DNA of 64,000 nt from Hypomesus transpacificus (lineage: Eukaryota; Chordata; Actinopteri; Osmeriformes; Osmeridae), in the NCBI RefSeq assembly GCF_021917145.1, contig NC_061063.1, positions 11,320,516 through 11,384,515 on the forward strand. Direction: 5' to 3'. The stretch's first letter is position 1; every line of letters begins with the position of its first letter. A model generated the notes under the pieces. The model ran no database searches and was not told the origin of the DNA. It saw only the letters and a list, made by a program, of their open reading frames with translations. The translations under genes were made by a program, and so were the position numbers. Below are positions 48,689 through 63,604 of the stretch, piece after piece.

Positions 48689-50506
48689 TTAAATCAGTTT
48701 CATTGTGAATCTGCCAGATTCCACGCGGTTTCCACTACCGTGACCTGCAATGGTGCTTCGTGGCACAAAGTCAATTGTGGCTGTGTGTTTGATCTGACCT
48801 TTCCCCTGGCTCCAGAAAAACATGAAAACGAAACATATAACAACAGAGCCAATGAAGGACAGAAATCCCAAGGTCACCGCGATCACCAGTGTTTTGGCAT
48901 CAAACGGAAAAGGTTGATGTGCGTGAGATGACCCGTTGCCGGCAGGGTAAGACAACGCCGGGTGAATCCTTCTGGAGTGGTTCTGGGAAAATCCCCACAC
49001 TTGAAGGCCTACGGCGATGCTGTCGTTCCCTGCAGCGTTGGACGCTACACACCGGTATGCGCCGCTGTCTTGCACCTGGGCGTAGCGAACCTCCAACGAA
49101 TTGTTGGGTAAAACATGTACCCTCCCCGTGGGCGACAGAGGTATGCGCTGTGGACTCAGCCAGATGATCGAAGGCTTGGGGTCACCATCAGCACTGCAGT
49201 AAAACAAGACTGTATGTCCCTCATCGATCCGTACTTGTTGAGGTTTTCGGTTTAAAATTCTTGCTTGACGGCAGGTGAACAAACCCGGGAGCTCAGCTTC
49301 AGAGAAGTCACGGAAAACCCGGCCCTGCACCTGGACCGGGGCGGTGCAGACTGGCGGACGCCCGCCAAAGTCCAGATACAGGCGCCTGTGCACCACCCAT
49401 AACAACCGGCAGTCACACGCCAGTGGGTTCCCGTCTATACGCAGGGTTTCCAAGTTAACGACGGAATGGAAAGCCTTCTCCTCGAGTGTAGCTAGAAGGT
49501 TTCCAGACACATTGAGCAAACGAAAGCGTTCCAGGCCACGGAAAGCTCCAGGCTCGATGCGCAGCAGTCCTCCGCCCACCAGATGGAGCTCCTCCAGTCG
49601 TAGCAGCTCTCTGAGGCGGTTGCCCTGAATGTACGTGATTGGATTAAACGAAAGGTCAAGATAGCGAAGGTAGACCAGGTGATGCAGTGGAGTGTAGGGC
49701 ATAGTGCTGAGGTTACAGTGGCAGACAGTCAGAGATGTCAGGTTTAAGCCAAAGAGACTGTTTTCCGCCAGGGTTTCCAACCAGGGGCAGTGTGACACGA
49801 TGAGTTCCCTAAGACGCCCAAGGCATCGGAAAGAATTATTTGGCAAAGTCGTGAGACCAAGATGACGGAACCGCAAGCGTGTCAGTCCACTTAGTTGCGC
49901 CAGAGCCTCTGTTGGCACAGAGGTCAGATTGCAGTGGTCGAGGTGAAGCTCTTGTAGACTGGACAGGCCTGTAAATGCTCTCTGCGAGACATAGACCAAG
50001 TCATTTTCTCCCGCCTCTATCCTCTGCAGGGCTGCCAAGTCACGGAACGTGAAATCAAGCAAAACCAGAATCTCATTTTGACTGACGTCCAGGAGCCTCA
50101 GTCTGGTCAGGCCAGAGAACACCCCGACAGGGATTATCTTGAGACGATTACGAGCGATGCGCAACGTTAGCAGGTTTTGCAAACCCAAGAAGGCTTCCGC
50201 CTCGATCATGTTCAGAATGTTGTCACTTAAATCCAAGTCCCAAAGTTGGGTTAGACTGGAAAACTGCTGACGTTCCAAGGTTTTTATTTTGTTATAGGTG
50301 AGATTCAGAAGCTGGCTGTCTGTCGAGAGTCCATCTGGTACCTTGGGGAACTGGCACCTAGAACAGTTCACCTCAAGCACCTCAGAGTTGCACCGGCAGC
50401 ACAGCGGGCAAGGCCATGAGGTGTCAGCAGCAAGCACCACACTTGCTGCCAGAATGTAAAAGATGACCCTGCACAGCCACCACTGGACCAAGGTCTCCAC
50501 AAACAT
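48689..50506 (-). CDS. lingo4: LINGO4, LRR and Ig-domain membrane protein (605 aa)
   Basis: A single coding exon, as in the LINGO family. The start is the ATG at 50506-50504, because an acceptor (TTCTGTGCAG) lies just upstream and the in-frame codons before it lie in leader or intron. Features: signal peptide (about 1-27), LRRNT cysteines (WPCPLCCRCN, 31-40), about 12 leucine-rich repeats (65-355), LRRCT (NPLACDCRLLW, 360-370), one I-set Ig domain (C437, C486), membrane helix (about 540-565) and a short cytoplasmic tail ending GRFTMKLI, like the RFNMKMI end of other LINGOs. It acts at the cell surface, probably in neurons. Human LINGO4 is also close to VPS72 and CTSK, which favours LINGO4 over LINGO1-3. 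Leader exons must lie upstream but I could not place them. Confidence 0.92.
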   Translation of the reverse strand: MFVETLVQWWLCRVIFYILAASVVLAADTSWPCPLCCRCNSEVLEVNCSRCQFPKVPDGLSTDSQLLNLTYNKIKTLERQQFSSLTQLWDLDLSDNILNMIEAEAFLGLQNLLTLRIARNRLKIIPVGVFSGLTRLRLLDVSQNEILVLLDFTFRDLAALQRIEAGENDLVYVSQRAFTGLSSLQELHLDHCNLTSVPTEALAQLSGLTRLRFRHLGLTTLPNNSFRCLGRLRELIVSHCPWLETLAENSLFGLNLTSLTVCHCNLSTMPYTPLHHLVYLRYLDLSFNPITYIQGNRLRELLRLEELHLVGGGLLRIEPGAFRGLERFRLLNVSGNLLATLEEKAFHSVVNLETLRIDGNPLACDCRLLWVVHRRLYLDFGGRPPVCTAPVQVQGRVFRDFSEAELPGLFTCRQARILNRKPQQVRIDEGHTVLFYCSADGDPKPSIIWLSPQRIPLSPTGRVHVLPNNSLEVRYAQVQDSGAYRCVASNAAGNDSIAVGLQVWGFSQNHSRRIHPALSYPAGNGSSHAHQPFPFDAKTLVIAVTLGFLSFIGSVVICFVFMFFWSQGKGQIKHTATIDFVPRSTIAGHGSGNRVESGRFTMKLI

Positions 50507-52325
50507 CTGGTGAGCTGCCTGCACAGAAGAAGCAACAAATTAGCACGTGGTGAAAACGTTGTTCATTTTTATTTTATTTTCAATTAAATTACCAGCGGCT
50601 AATGATCTAACTACATTTGGGTGCTAATATGTCCTGTTTCCATGAGGCCCCCTTGTTTTTTTTCCTTCTACGGAAACACATTCTGCCAAAAGCTATTTAG
50701 ATCTTGTCTGTTTAAACATACGGTTTTAAATCTTTTGATTTGCAGATGGTTGTTGTCCCATATGTGTGGCTTGCGCAACTGAGATGCGTATCATTGTCAG
50801 CAGCAAGCTTTCACTGTTCATTTCAGTTTTAATGACAAATTGAAATGATTTCCCTGGCATCATTTGATGTGCACCAAATAATGATTCCTTAGCTAGGATA
50901 CACAATAATTTTGCTGAATTGTAGATTATCATGTCTTGATCATTACAGCTATTCACCACTGGGCTGGGAGGCTGGATCTTATCATAACCGGATAACTCCC
51001 GATGGCAGGTTCAGCTCTCTCTGGTAATAAGCATATTTCCTGTAATAAAAGAAGAATTGTATATGTTAAAAAAGGCTCATTGTGAAATAATTTTGATAAA
51101 CTAGACATCAAAGTGCATTGATTTATGCATATGAATAAAAATAGGACAGGATATTAAGGGAAAGATGTAATCATATTCTGATTCTAATTACTCACTAAGT
51201 ACTTAGAACTTTGGAATCAAAGTACTTAGTTCTTTTCATCTTGCGTAACGCTGACCACAAGCCTACTTGTAGTGGATAATCTAATGGATTTATGATTGCT
51301 GTACCTGACATTGACCTTATTATAATAATAACTTTTGGTTCACTGACAGTTCCTGACATTTTGTGCATTAATAACAGCTGTTTGTTGAATTTTTTTATTC
51401 ATTTATTTGCAGTAGCACAATAATAGCAGTTCTAAAGAACATTACAAAATACTTTTTAAATTGTCTCAAAATACTTTTTAAATTGTCTTAATTTACCTAA
51501 CTTCTGATTTAAGCTCAGTCCACTTTAAGAGTACAGATCATTTTGTTGGTTTAACAGTTACAGGTACAGATGATGGCATTTCTGCCAAAATATCCACCTG
51601 CACTGAATGGACAGTCACCCGTTTTCAATTCCGTTCACTTTTAATATCCATTTGGATAGATACAACCAATCATGGCTACAAATGTGATCTTGGTTGTCTA
51701 AAAAAATGCCTAATCGGCACTCCTCTGTAGTGATTGTATCAATCATGCCCCATGTTAGGCAAACAGATGCGATTGGCCCGGCACCATCGATGCCCTGTGT
51801 AAATCTGTTACCACTTGTTTTGCCAGAGCCAATAAAACATGATCTCTTAGATGTGGGTGTAATAGGTATGGTACGTGGTCACTTATCATTAGCGCTAGTT
51901 ACACAGACCATGTACTGGGGTCGTTTGGAGCACCGGTTCATCAAATGCTTTGCGTGTTGTTATGAATGTCACTATTTGAGTGAAGCCTATTAAAGTTTCA
52001 GTTCCACTTAGTGTTTTGCCAAGTTTCATGTGCTAAGTGTTGAAGTGGTGCCAAATGCAAGTGCCAATTTGATGGATTGTAGACAGAGGGTGTAAGGGAT
52101 TATAACTGAGATACATGCGTGACTGTGACTACAAATACTGCATTTAAAGACAAAAACATGGTCTGTTAACATTTAACATTAGTTAACATTTATCAAATGC
52201 ACAACAAATTTGCATTTTAGGTCTTTTTTTTGTTTGTCCATTGGACATGTCAGTTGATTTTTTACTGACATTTCTGTTGTCTCAATTACTGCTACTGTGA
52301 CTACAAAAATTATTTCAAAATATTT

Positions 52326-52367
52326 CATTTGTAATAAACACTATTTGTTGTGTGTTTATTACAAATG
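52326..52367. repeat. Perfect inverted repeat with AATAAA on both strands
   Basis: Arms CATTTGTAATAAACAC (52326-52341) and GTGTTTATTACAAATG (52352-52367) pair exactly around a 10-nt loop. Each strand reads AATAAA within its arm, so it could act as a bidirectional poly(A) element, but no transcript is known to end here. Confidence 0.85.
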
Positions 52368-55114
52368 TGAATCTGGGTCATTATATTGTGTCCATATATA
52401 TATTTTTGGTTTTTGAAGTTAGTATTAAGTGCACAAAAGGTAATTTTATCACAAAGAACAAGATAAAAGCCTGTAATGATAACATGGGATAGGATAAGGG
52501 AAGCAAAAGAAAACAGATGATAGAAAGTTTTCTGGGTAGGAAAAACTCACCATTTGTTGGATTTTGAAGACACGAGGTAGACATGTTTCCATAATGGAAT
52601 TATTCTTGACAACAATGTAGCAAAAGACCATCCCATTGCTGTAGACCATGCATCAGCAAGCAAACTTGCCTACAGTTACATCTCACTTTGTCTTTGCACT
52701 GCAATAATTATTTTTCACTCCTCCATTTATGCGCAAAAACATTTGTTAAACGTCTAACACATACGCTGAGTCAAGCGATAGACGTGGCAAACAACTCTCA
52801 CATCTATATCCAACATCATTAGCTGACAGAAATTTTTTGGTATTCCCTAGTTGCTGCATTTGTTGTCCTTGTGGCAATAGAGATGCAGCTCTTCCTGTGC
52901 TATGGGAGACATGCTGGGGGATTATAAAACGCAATGATGAAATTCAGCCAGCGCAATGCTTTACTTCTCAGGAAGCATTTTCCAAAGGGATGATGGGAAG
53001 CAAGGAAGGGGTCAGCCAAATGGAGAGATTTGGGTATAACACCAGATGGGAATGGAATTAAGGACTGGGGGATGGTTTCAGAAGGATCCCTCTTTACGTC
53101 TTGTGGCTTACATCAGTCCTTGTCAAAATAGGACAGAGGTGTCGTCACAAGTACCACTGCAAATGTGCAAAAAGAAAACAACGTGTTTTGGTACATATTT
53201 AAAAAAAAGATGACAAGCCCCCTGATGAAATACTGTGATCATTTACGTCATCCCCAACAGAAGACTTAACAAGCTACTGAAGGGACCAGAAATTGTTATA
53301 GTCAGTGACCAAATTCTCCTACCCTACACTCTGAAAGGAAATGGCAGTTGGTTATAAAAAGGAGAATCTGTATTGAGAACCAGAGGTCGTAAGGGGACAT
53401 TTGAATGTAAATAATAGCAGAAATGAGGCATCTTATGTAATTTTTTTAAATAATCGTATTTGCTGAAACTACACAAATCCTATTTTGTATTCTACAGACC
53501 ATGATCGCAGTCTGCTTCACAAATTTCTCTTAAGTTTGTAACTTCTATTGTTTACTATTGTCTGTCGACCTAATTTTACATAGAATATAATATCTGGAGA
53601 TCAAAATGAATGTAAAGGGAATGTAAACACATTTAGATAATCTTTTATTTGTTCAGCCTCTCAGGATTTGATGCTTAAGCTGCGAATGGTCAGGGTCCTG
53701 TTCTTAGGCTAACAAATCCTTTCGTAACACTACTGATTGTCGTAGGGATTACTTCCCTATTTTGTCGATTTATCGCTGAAACATCCGTGATGTAATGAAA
53801 AGATGAGGAAAACAAACAAACAGCTCAAGTCTTCATATAGAGAACATTGTTTACCCTTGTTCGTAACCAATTTTTTATGTAAACCATTAAGCTGTTGGTT
53901 TGAGTTTTCAGTGCATACTTGGTTTCAAATCTTCATCCATGACTTAGGGTTAGGGTCAAGATCAAGACTGGTTGTCAAATAAACAGATCAACAGAGCTCA
54001 ACATTGCACTTACCATGGTTTGATTGCATTTGGATTTATCCTTTACTTTTATAAACAAGTTCAACCTGCAGCCCAGTTCTTGGTTTGACCTTAAACCTTT
54101 GGATAGTTGAAGTTATATTTTACCATCTACAAAACTGATTGAAAGTAGACTTGAAAATATGGAACTCACTTTCTTAGTCACAATTGGATATAGTACAGGT
54201 AAACTATATTCTCATCTTTTGATGAACAAAAATGTTAGTCTGTTTTAGGACAGCATCAAATACTTGCTTTGACCTTAAATGTATTACTCAGGTTGCAATT
54301 TGTAAAGACCTACCTTGTACCCAATCTTTAGACTCCGCTTCCTCCGCTTATTACATATTCTCAGACACCCCAGTTGGTTTGTACTGGAGAAAATGATGAA
54401 TCAGGAAATCGCCATCTGTTGTCTTGGAAACCGCACTCATGGGTTTTTCTCTCCATACCCCGTGGACAGGAAGAGATTGGTGACGCAGGCACAACTCATC
54501 TTTTGCCAAATGTCACTTAGGTCATTAAGGGTCTTGGCAGGGCAGTCCCTTTGTTTCTATGTCTTCATACCAGTGTCTGACAATAGGTCCAAGTCATGCA
54601 ATATAGGCTACACCTCATAAAATAAAAACCTGAATGGGATACATGTACTACACTAAATGTGTCGATTTCTTAATTATACTAGTTATAGTTACTCCTGTGT
54701 AGCATATGCCTAGGAGTGAGAATGTATGTTGTGATGTTTGCTATGGACTAGGCCTACTATCTGACGTTTCATTGTGTTTTGTAGACTGGTGACAAATCTT
54801 AACGAGAAATGATATCTCAATAACAATTAAATATCTCGTTGCAAGGACACACAGCTGTTTTGTTTTTTCCTTTTCTGGCAGCAATAAGCCGTCGTGTTTG
54901 TGAGAACTAGCCTACTGCGGCGAGTAATATTGGTGGTTACAGAACGCAGTGTTCTAATGACGTCACCAACATCAACACATTTAGTAATTTCTTACAGTGA
55001 CATTCGTGATTAGCGGCTTCGTCTCTGTAATGTGTCTTATTCAAACAAGGCATGTTCAAAACTTCGTCCTCTTTACAAGTTAAATGGGAGATTGCAATCA
55101 TGATTTAGAAGTAT

Positions 55115-55131
55115 TGCCGCCACCTACTGTT
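55115..55131 (-). promoter_or_regulatory. CTCF-like motif, - orientation
   Basis: The minus strand reads ACAGTAGGTGGCGGCA, one base off the CTCF core (A for the first C). It lies about 640 bp upstream of the ctsk start codon. Confidence 0.5.
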
Positions 55132-55772
55132 CTGGAGTGTGGGCAGCCAGGCAACCTATTGAAACAAACTCAACTAATCATAAAACAAGCAAAAAATACC
55201 TCCACCCCAGTTTCTCGAAGAAACCAAACTGTGCGCCGCCCCCCAAAATTGCACTCACATACACCGTGCTTATTATAAACAAGCGCAGTAGAAACGCTGT
55301 AGGCATCCCTTTCCATTTACTCCTTTAATTAATGGGCTACACCCTTCCAAACTCACTAACCTTAATCCTGAGGGTGACACTCGCTCCGTGCCTATTTAAG
55401 CAATCGTTAATCGGTAAAAGTGAATTACGTACACGTGTGAATCACTGCGTACATTTTTGTTATGGCATGATCAGAGACAATTGGGATTTTGGTTAGTAAT
55501 TGTGTCGACGACGATTATTTTAGTTACTATAGTTGACTGACTTCACGCCGTTATTACCTTTAGTCTGATGTAGATATTGCAATATGGTACAGTATTAGGA
55601 TACTTCATGGCACGGAGATAGACAGACCTGAAGTTACCGGCAACCTACATATTCAACAATCGGGCCTACGTTTTAAAGTCACTCTTTCAAAACCCCACCA
55701 CAGTTACCGTTTTTCCAAGGCTACATTACATTGTCTAAGAAGTGAAAATTGTTACTATTAGCAATAGGAAAG

Positions 55773-58267
<2,495 letters not shown>

Positions 58268-58413
58268 AAACCATACCAAGGATTGGATATTTACCCGGTC
58301 GTTTTGGAGTCTGAACAAAGCAAATGGAATGGTTTGTGTATATTCACCAATGAAAAATGTTATAATAAAGAATAACAATTGTAATTTTTTTTTTTTTCAC
58401 TACCCACAGCATT

Positions 58414-58504
58414 ACACATAGCATGCCAGAAGGGGGCGTTCTCACTGCATGAGACGCAATATACATAGCATGCCAGAAGGGGGCGTTCTCACTGCATGAG
58501 ACAC
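58414..58504 (+). promoter_or_regulatory. Two CTCF-like motifs in a 47-bp tandem duplication
   Basis: CCAGAAGGGGGCG occurs at 58426-58438 and again at 58473-58485, within a 47-bp direct duplication (ACATAGCATG at the start, CATGAGAC near the end). Each copy matches the CTCF core with one difference (A for C/T at the fifth position). Both point to the right. They lie between ctsk and the Spire gene. Confidence 0.6.
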
Positions 58505-59459
58505 ATGCAAAAGCAAAAGCAGAGTGGCAGACTTCAATAAACAGACTCCGTGAATGTTTGAATGCTCTAAAATCATGAGAAGCTTACCTGCATTGAGTTT
58601 TATATTGTGACTAACTGCGTAAAAATAAGTCCTAAAATGGCAGTTCAACATGCATGGGCCAATTCAGCTTTGATTAGTTTGCTCAACAAGTGATTTGTCA
58701 GCATTCACACAGTTCTTTTGAATCAAAATAAATCCTATGAGAAATATTTTGTATTTGAGTTGTTATTTGGAAATCCATCTTAATAGCTTGTCATGTTTTA
58801 AACCCACCCGGTTCTGTCTATTGACAAAATACCATGTGAAAAAAGGTCTACAACCAAATAAAGGCTAGTATTTAGATATGCAAATAAGCATGTTCAGCAC
58901 AATTTATAAATCTGTTTAGAGGTTACTAAAACTTTCAAATTTGATTTCTCCTTCTGGGTAACAGTTCTGGTTTTAGGCTATTTCTTAGCAAAAAAGAGCC
59001 TAAACTTGTCTTTGTACTTTAAATGAGGGCTTATATTATTTACCTCAACTTAACATCAGAAAATATTCTTTTGGGAGCACAAAATCGATCCTATTGATTG
59101 AATAATTGGTATTGTGTGTTACTAGCTTGGGGATGGTGTTAACAGGGCAGACTTTGAGACCATGCAGAAAAGGTTGTGGCGTTAGAGACGAATTGGCGTA
59201 GGCAATAAACCGCTGTTGCACTAAATCGGTGGATAGGGAACGGGTGACGAAGACGGATGCATCAGTGTTGTCAGCGGCTCTTCATTTGTAGAGAGACCAT
59301 ATTATCGTTCTTTTTGTAATATTTTTTGTCGGTAACAGTGCTTATTCACGTAGGTATGATGTGAGAATGACCAAAAGGTCAGGTACAGACGGTTGAAAGT
59401 TTATCTCACCAACGCTTCTCCAAGATATTGGCGTCGATTTAAACGCCAGGGACGTTAAC
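58505..59459. other. Spacer between ctsk and the Spire gene
   Basis: No coding signal. It should contain the promoter and 5'UTR of the Spire gene near its right end. No TATA box or named repeat is recognised. Confidence 0.4.
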
Positions 59460-62400
59460 ATGGATTGTGGGGATGGTGCAGAGGAGCTGTCTTTGGAAGA
59501 AATTCTTACCTTATACAGCCAGCCGATCAATGAAGAACAAGCATGGGCTGTTTGTTACCAGTGTTGCCAAACTTTAGCTCAAAAAAATCGGAATTCCAAA
59601 TCGACTGGCGCGTCAGTTGAGGACTGTGTGAGAAGAATTGAAGGTCCAGGGGATGTTCGTATTCGGCGAGATGGGACCGTGAAATTGCATTACCTAGACA
59701 GTACAGGTAAACAAATAACTAATTGCTTGATGTCCTTTTATGTTGACTTATTTATGCGTTAACAATTTCAAATTAACCCGACTTGGATAGAATGGTTGAT
59801 TGAATTTATCACGTCAACATAATTATGAAGCATACGAAACTATGCATCTTAACAGTGGCCATGTTGTCGCCTTTTCAGCCATGTGTTGATTTTGTTTACA
59901 GACTTGGCTAAGCAGAAATCATGTAGTATAGATTATAGACCACCATGCATTTGATTTTAAGAAACGAGTGACTGACTTGGCTTCTAGAAAGTTAGAAATA
60001 TTTCCAGTGACAAACACGTTATTTAGAGCTCCTTGTTTTTATTAGAAGTGGGCAGGATTCTATTACGCTATTTTCCAATTTAAAGACAATTGTTCAAACG
60101 AAGTCTGCTGATAAGAGAGCGTTAGAGGCCACATTTTTGAAGTGTGGCATTCAGTCAACCATGATAATGTGTTGTGAAGTGGAGAATACCATTAAAAAGG
60201 GGGCTTTGAGGGCACTTTCCCTGGTTGGATTAATCGTTGCCATATTTTAAAAACACGTATTTAAATTTCAGTTGTAGCCAAGGACGACGTTTCCTTAACT
60301 CTAAAATTATAACGTCAATAAATTCAAAACATAATCAGATGACATGCTGGCACAATGCTGTTTATAGTAACTTGAAATGAGATGGATTTCGTTCTTCAGG
60401 GTTTGCCTGCTTTAGCTTGGAGGACAGTCACACGCATATAGCCTACCCTTCCATAAATGTTTGAGTGGGGGAGAGGTGAGGCAATAACAATGCCTGAGGC
60501 ATTGGTTTTGATTTGCTGTTCTCTCTATTGAGAACTTATTAGCAAAGCCTTCCCCCCCCTCCCTCCATCCCCTCCACCACCATTATTTCACTCTATCCAC
60601 CTCTGGTCTTTCGGTCCTCTCATACTACTGAACCCATCACAGCCTTTCTTTGTTCGGCAATTCATTCCAGAAGCGTCTGTCTCTTGGTTTGGTTGAACTA
60701 GTCGATCCAGATCAGAATGGTACTTCCAGGCGTCCCATGTTCCCTTCAAAGCAAAATGAGACTGTCACATCTAAAAACAAATGGCCTACATTTAAAAAAA
60801 CGTGATTTAAATCGGCCATAAGTTTACTCAGTTTTCCATTTGAGATTTCCAGAAAGCTGAAGGTAGGATTTGCAAAACAAGACACGTAATTTGAAATGAC
60901 AAGTCACTCAGCGCAAGCGGAGAGAAAGTCGTAGGCCGAACTTGCTACTGCTCCTTAAAGGGTGCTTAGATATTTTGGGATGTTCTTGTCTGTCCTGATT
61001 CTCATTAGGGCTACGGATGAGAAAGACGTGAAGTCTATTAAGCACATGTCCCAGCCCTACAGTTAACTCGGACGGCCACAGTATCTTCGGAGGTTACTAT
61101 CAGTGCAGGAATTCAGGAATATAATTAATGTAAATACCACTCAGCAAGTTGTGCTAACTGTTTGATTGGGCTTCCGGCAACATTAAGGCAGTCCTCTTCT
61201 TAGACCAGTCTGACTGATGACATTCACCTCACTGATCTCGGTTTCATCACGACCTAGTCCGGTCATGAATCAAACTCTCGTTGGGGCAAGACTCCCTGTC
61301 TCCCTGGAGAATTGAGGGTTTAGTGCTTTCTGAAACGACCAGAGAGAATTGAACTGATCCACAGAATCGCAGTCAGGGGCTGTTTCAGGCTCCAGTGATG
61401 CAGTTCACTATGGAGACGGAAAGAGAAGTGGAACCGCTCTCTCCTCGGCTGTTTTCATTAGTATATGGACGGGAAACACTAGGTATAGTTGCATTTGCTA
61501 AACATATGTTCTTTAAAATAGAGATTGTTCAAACAATCTAGAAGACCATTCGAGTAAATGGTTTACCCAAGGCCCCTGATAATACCTGGTTAAAAACATC
61601 AGACTTTTGTAGGGAAATTTAAAATTAGACTCCTCCAAAGTGTCCTTTACAAAGTTTTGTATAACCAGGACAAAGAGGTTGGTGTTAGCCTGAAGAATGA
61701 ATAGTCAGGGGCGGCACTAGGCAGCTTCAAATATGCCAACCGGGCTTTATCTGGTGGAAAGGATAACTTCAGGGTTGCTGTCCTAACCTCTCCTGACTGT
61801 TGAAAAAGCAGGCCGGTGTTTCTGAGGTTATGGTTAAAACTCCATTGCAGTGGCTGTTTTCCTCCCTTTCAACTGCAAATCCTCAGGACAAGACTAAAGG
61901 CTGATACAGAGTTTACACAGTTAGGCATAAACTACAGCCAGACAGTGTTGCTCAGGGCAACAAATAAAGTTGTTCTTCATGGAAGTTAGACACGGAAATC
62001 ACACATCCAACAAAACTGCTCATTGAGAGGGAAACTTGTTTTCTTGTATTTTCAATTCTTGGAGGAGAATCATAGCCTTGGTACAGGGATTTGTTTCCAG
62101 CTTGTGGAAGGTTGGAGGGACGAGGAAGAGAGGCCTGTTTTCTCCCTGTGGACTGACTTCAAAAGTCCTCAGTGTCTTGCGTACCTTGACCCCTGATGTG
62201 CGGCTGTGTTCCTGGGTCGAGGGGAGCTGAATGATCCTGACAACTGCCGCGTCTCAACCTGCGTTCCTCTTGACGCGAGAGAACAACATCTTGCCCTACA
62301 TACAGAATTGACTCACACGTTCAAAGTAACATTTGTCAGTATAGAACCAACAGTTTCGTTATTAAAATAGAATGTGTTTCAGATGCGTTTTATGGTTCCC

Positions 62401-63604
62401 TTGGAATGCAATCTGACTGATGAAGGCGGGTATATCAGTGGTGTCAACAGCTCATGCGCAGAAAAAGCTGTTTATCTTTTTCAAATTTTCTGTTTTAACA
62501 GTGAATGAGAGGTAACAATCAGTCTGTTCGTCTCTCTCTCTCTCTCTCAGGCTATTGGCCGATATTGAATGAAGATGTTCAATAATCACAGCCAAAAGAA
62601 GAATGACTGTTCTATGTCGTATCAAAGAGAGTAATTGGGATCATCATGTTATTTAAATGATTTGAGATCCGACTTCTGTCATGTTGACCTCCCTACGTAC
62701 ACAATTGTTTATGTTAGATAGAATCATCGGTTAGGCTAGATCTGACTATAATCATGTAATGGGATACATGTATTTAAATTGATAAATTGTTCTAGATTAG
62801 ATGCATTGTCCAAAACGATTGAAGGCCTTGTCGGCTATTGATAAATTCATTGATATGGACGTGGTGTAAGTTCGTCAGTTTTATTTTGGGTCTCTGTTTT
62901 TGACCGGTGCATGAGCCCTTGTGGCACATCGTTTCACACCATGAGAAAAGGGTTCCCATGGAAACAAGTCTCGTGTTGGCTGGGAGGGGGGAGGGGGGAG
63001 GGGGGGTGTAGGCAGCAATTCTCCAATAGGATTGAACACACAGTATATCCCCCCCCTGTCAACTCATATATACACCCAGACTATAATCTGTCTCTCTTTC
63101 TCAGTGGTCTTACCACACTGGTAAATGAAACCCAAAACGTCTCTTAGCAATTGAATTAATCAAAAACATGGGGACTGGGATTGAACATTTTGACTGTATA
63201 CTTTGAGTCGGGATTTTGGTCTGTGTTTTGACAGAGAAAAGGCATCCTGTGCTTTGTGCAGCCTGGCATATTCTCTCTCTGGTGACCTTGTGTGGTTTTA
63301 ATATTTGATGCTGTGTAACTGTCTGTGGTGAACACCCCTCGACTCTCACTGGGGAGACTGTTTGTGTTCTGTGTAGTCAGTCATTTAACCTTTTAATGAG
63401 TGTATTCATCTGAATCTACACATGCAGCAAACTGGAGTGTTGCCCGCCCCTAGCCCCCTCACCTACAGCTTGACAAATACAACACAATGAAACTTGAGGT
63501 GGGATGTGTCTGGGGGGAGGGGAAAGATGGAGATGGCTTTGAATAACTAATATTTCTCCCTTCTCTTCACAGATAAATACAGATCTGCCGGCACATCAGA
63601 AGAG
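59460..63604 (+). CDS. Spire-family actin nucleator, first two coding exons (partial)
   Basis: Exon 1 is 59460-59706 and exon 2 is 63573-63604; together they give 93 whole codons, and the gene continues off the right edge (donor GTGAGT after 63604). The protein opens with the KIND domain of Spire proteins: LSLEEILTLYSQPINEEQAW followed by AVCYQCCQTLAQ, then RIRRDGTVKLHY. Spire proteins nucleate actin filaments with WH2 repeats and bind formins through the KIND domain; only the KIND start is visible. SPIRE1 and SPIRE2 are too alike here to choose. Intron 1 is 3.9 kb. The 32-nt exon 2 is called from its frame and clean splice sites, so it is less certain than exon 1. Confidence 0.85.
59707..63572 (+). 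other. Spire intron 1
   Basis: A 3.9-kb first intron. It contains a (TC)n run near 62531-62551 and G-rich stretches near 62985-63005 (GGGGGGAGGGGGGAG type). No gene or named element was recognised on either strand. Confidence 0.5.

Larger units (their letters stand above)
50525..55772. other. Long spacer upstream of lingo4 and ctsk
   Basis: A 5.2-kb AT-rich region with no coding frame I can support. It probably holds the leader exons of lingo4 and the promoter of ctsk. Noted inside: a 22-bp tandem duplication around 51445-51490 (CAAAATACTTTTTAAATTGT unit), a 16-bp-arm hairpin at 52326-52367, and a CTCF-like motif at 55115-55131. Confidence 0.45.

Noticed and set aside
50504-50524. An upstream extension of lingo4 by six codons
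   Set aside because: It would need a non-ATG start, and the sequence looks like a 3' splice site (TTCTGTGCAG) followed by leader. The ATG at 50506 gives a proper signal peptide.
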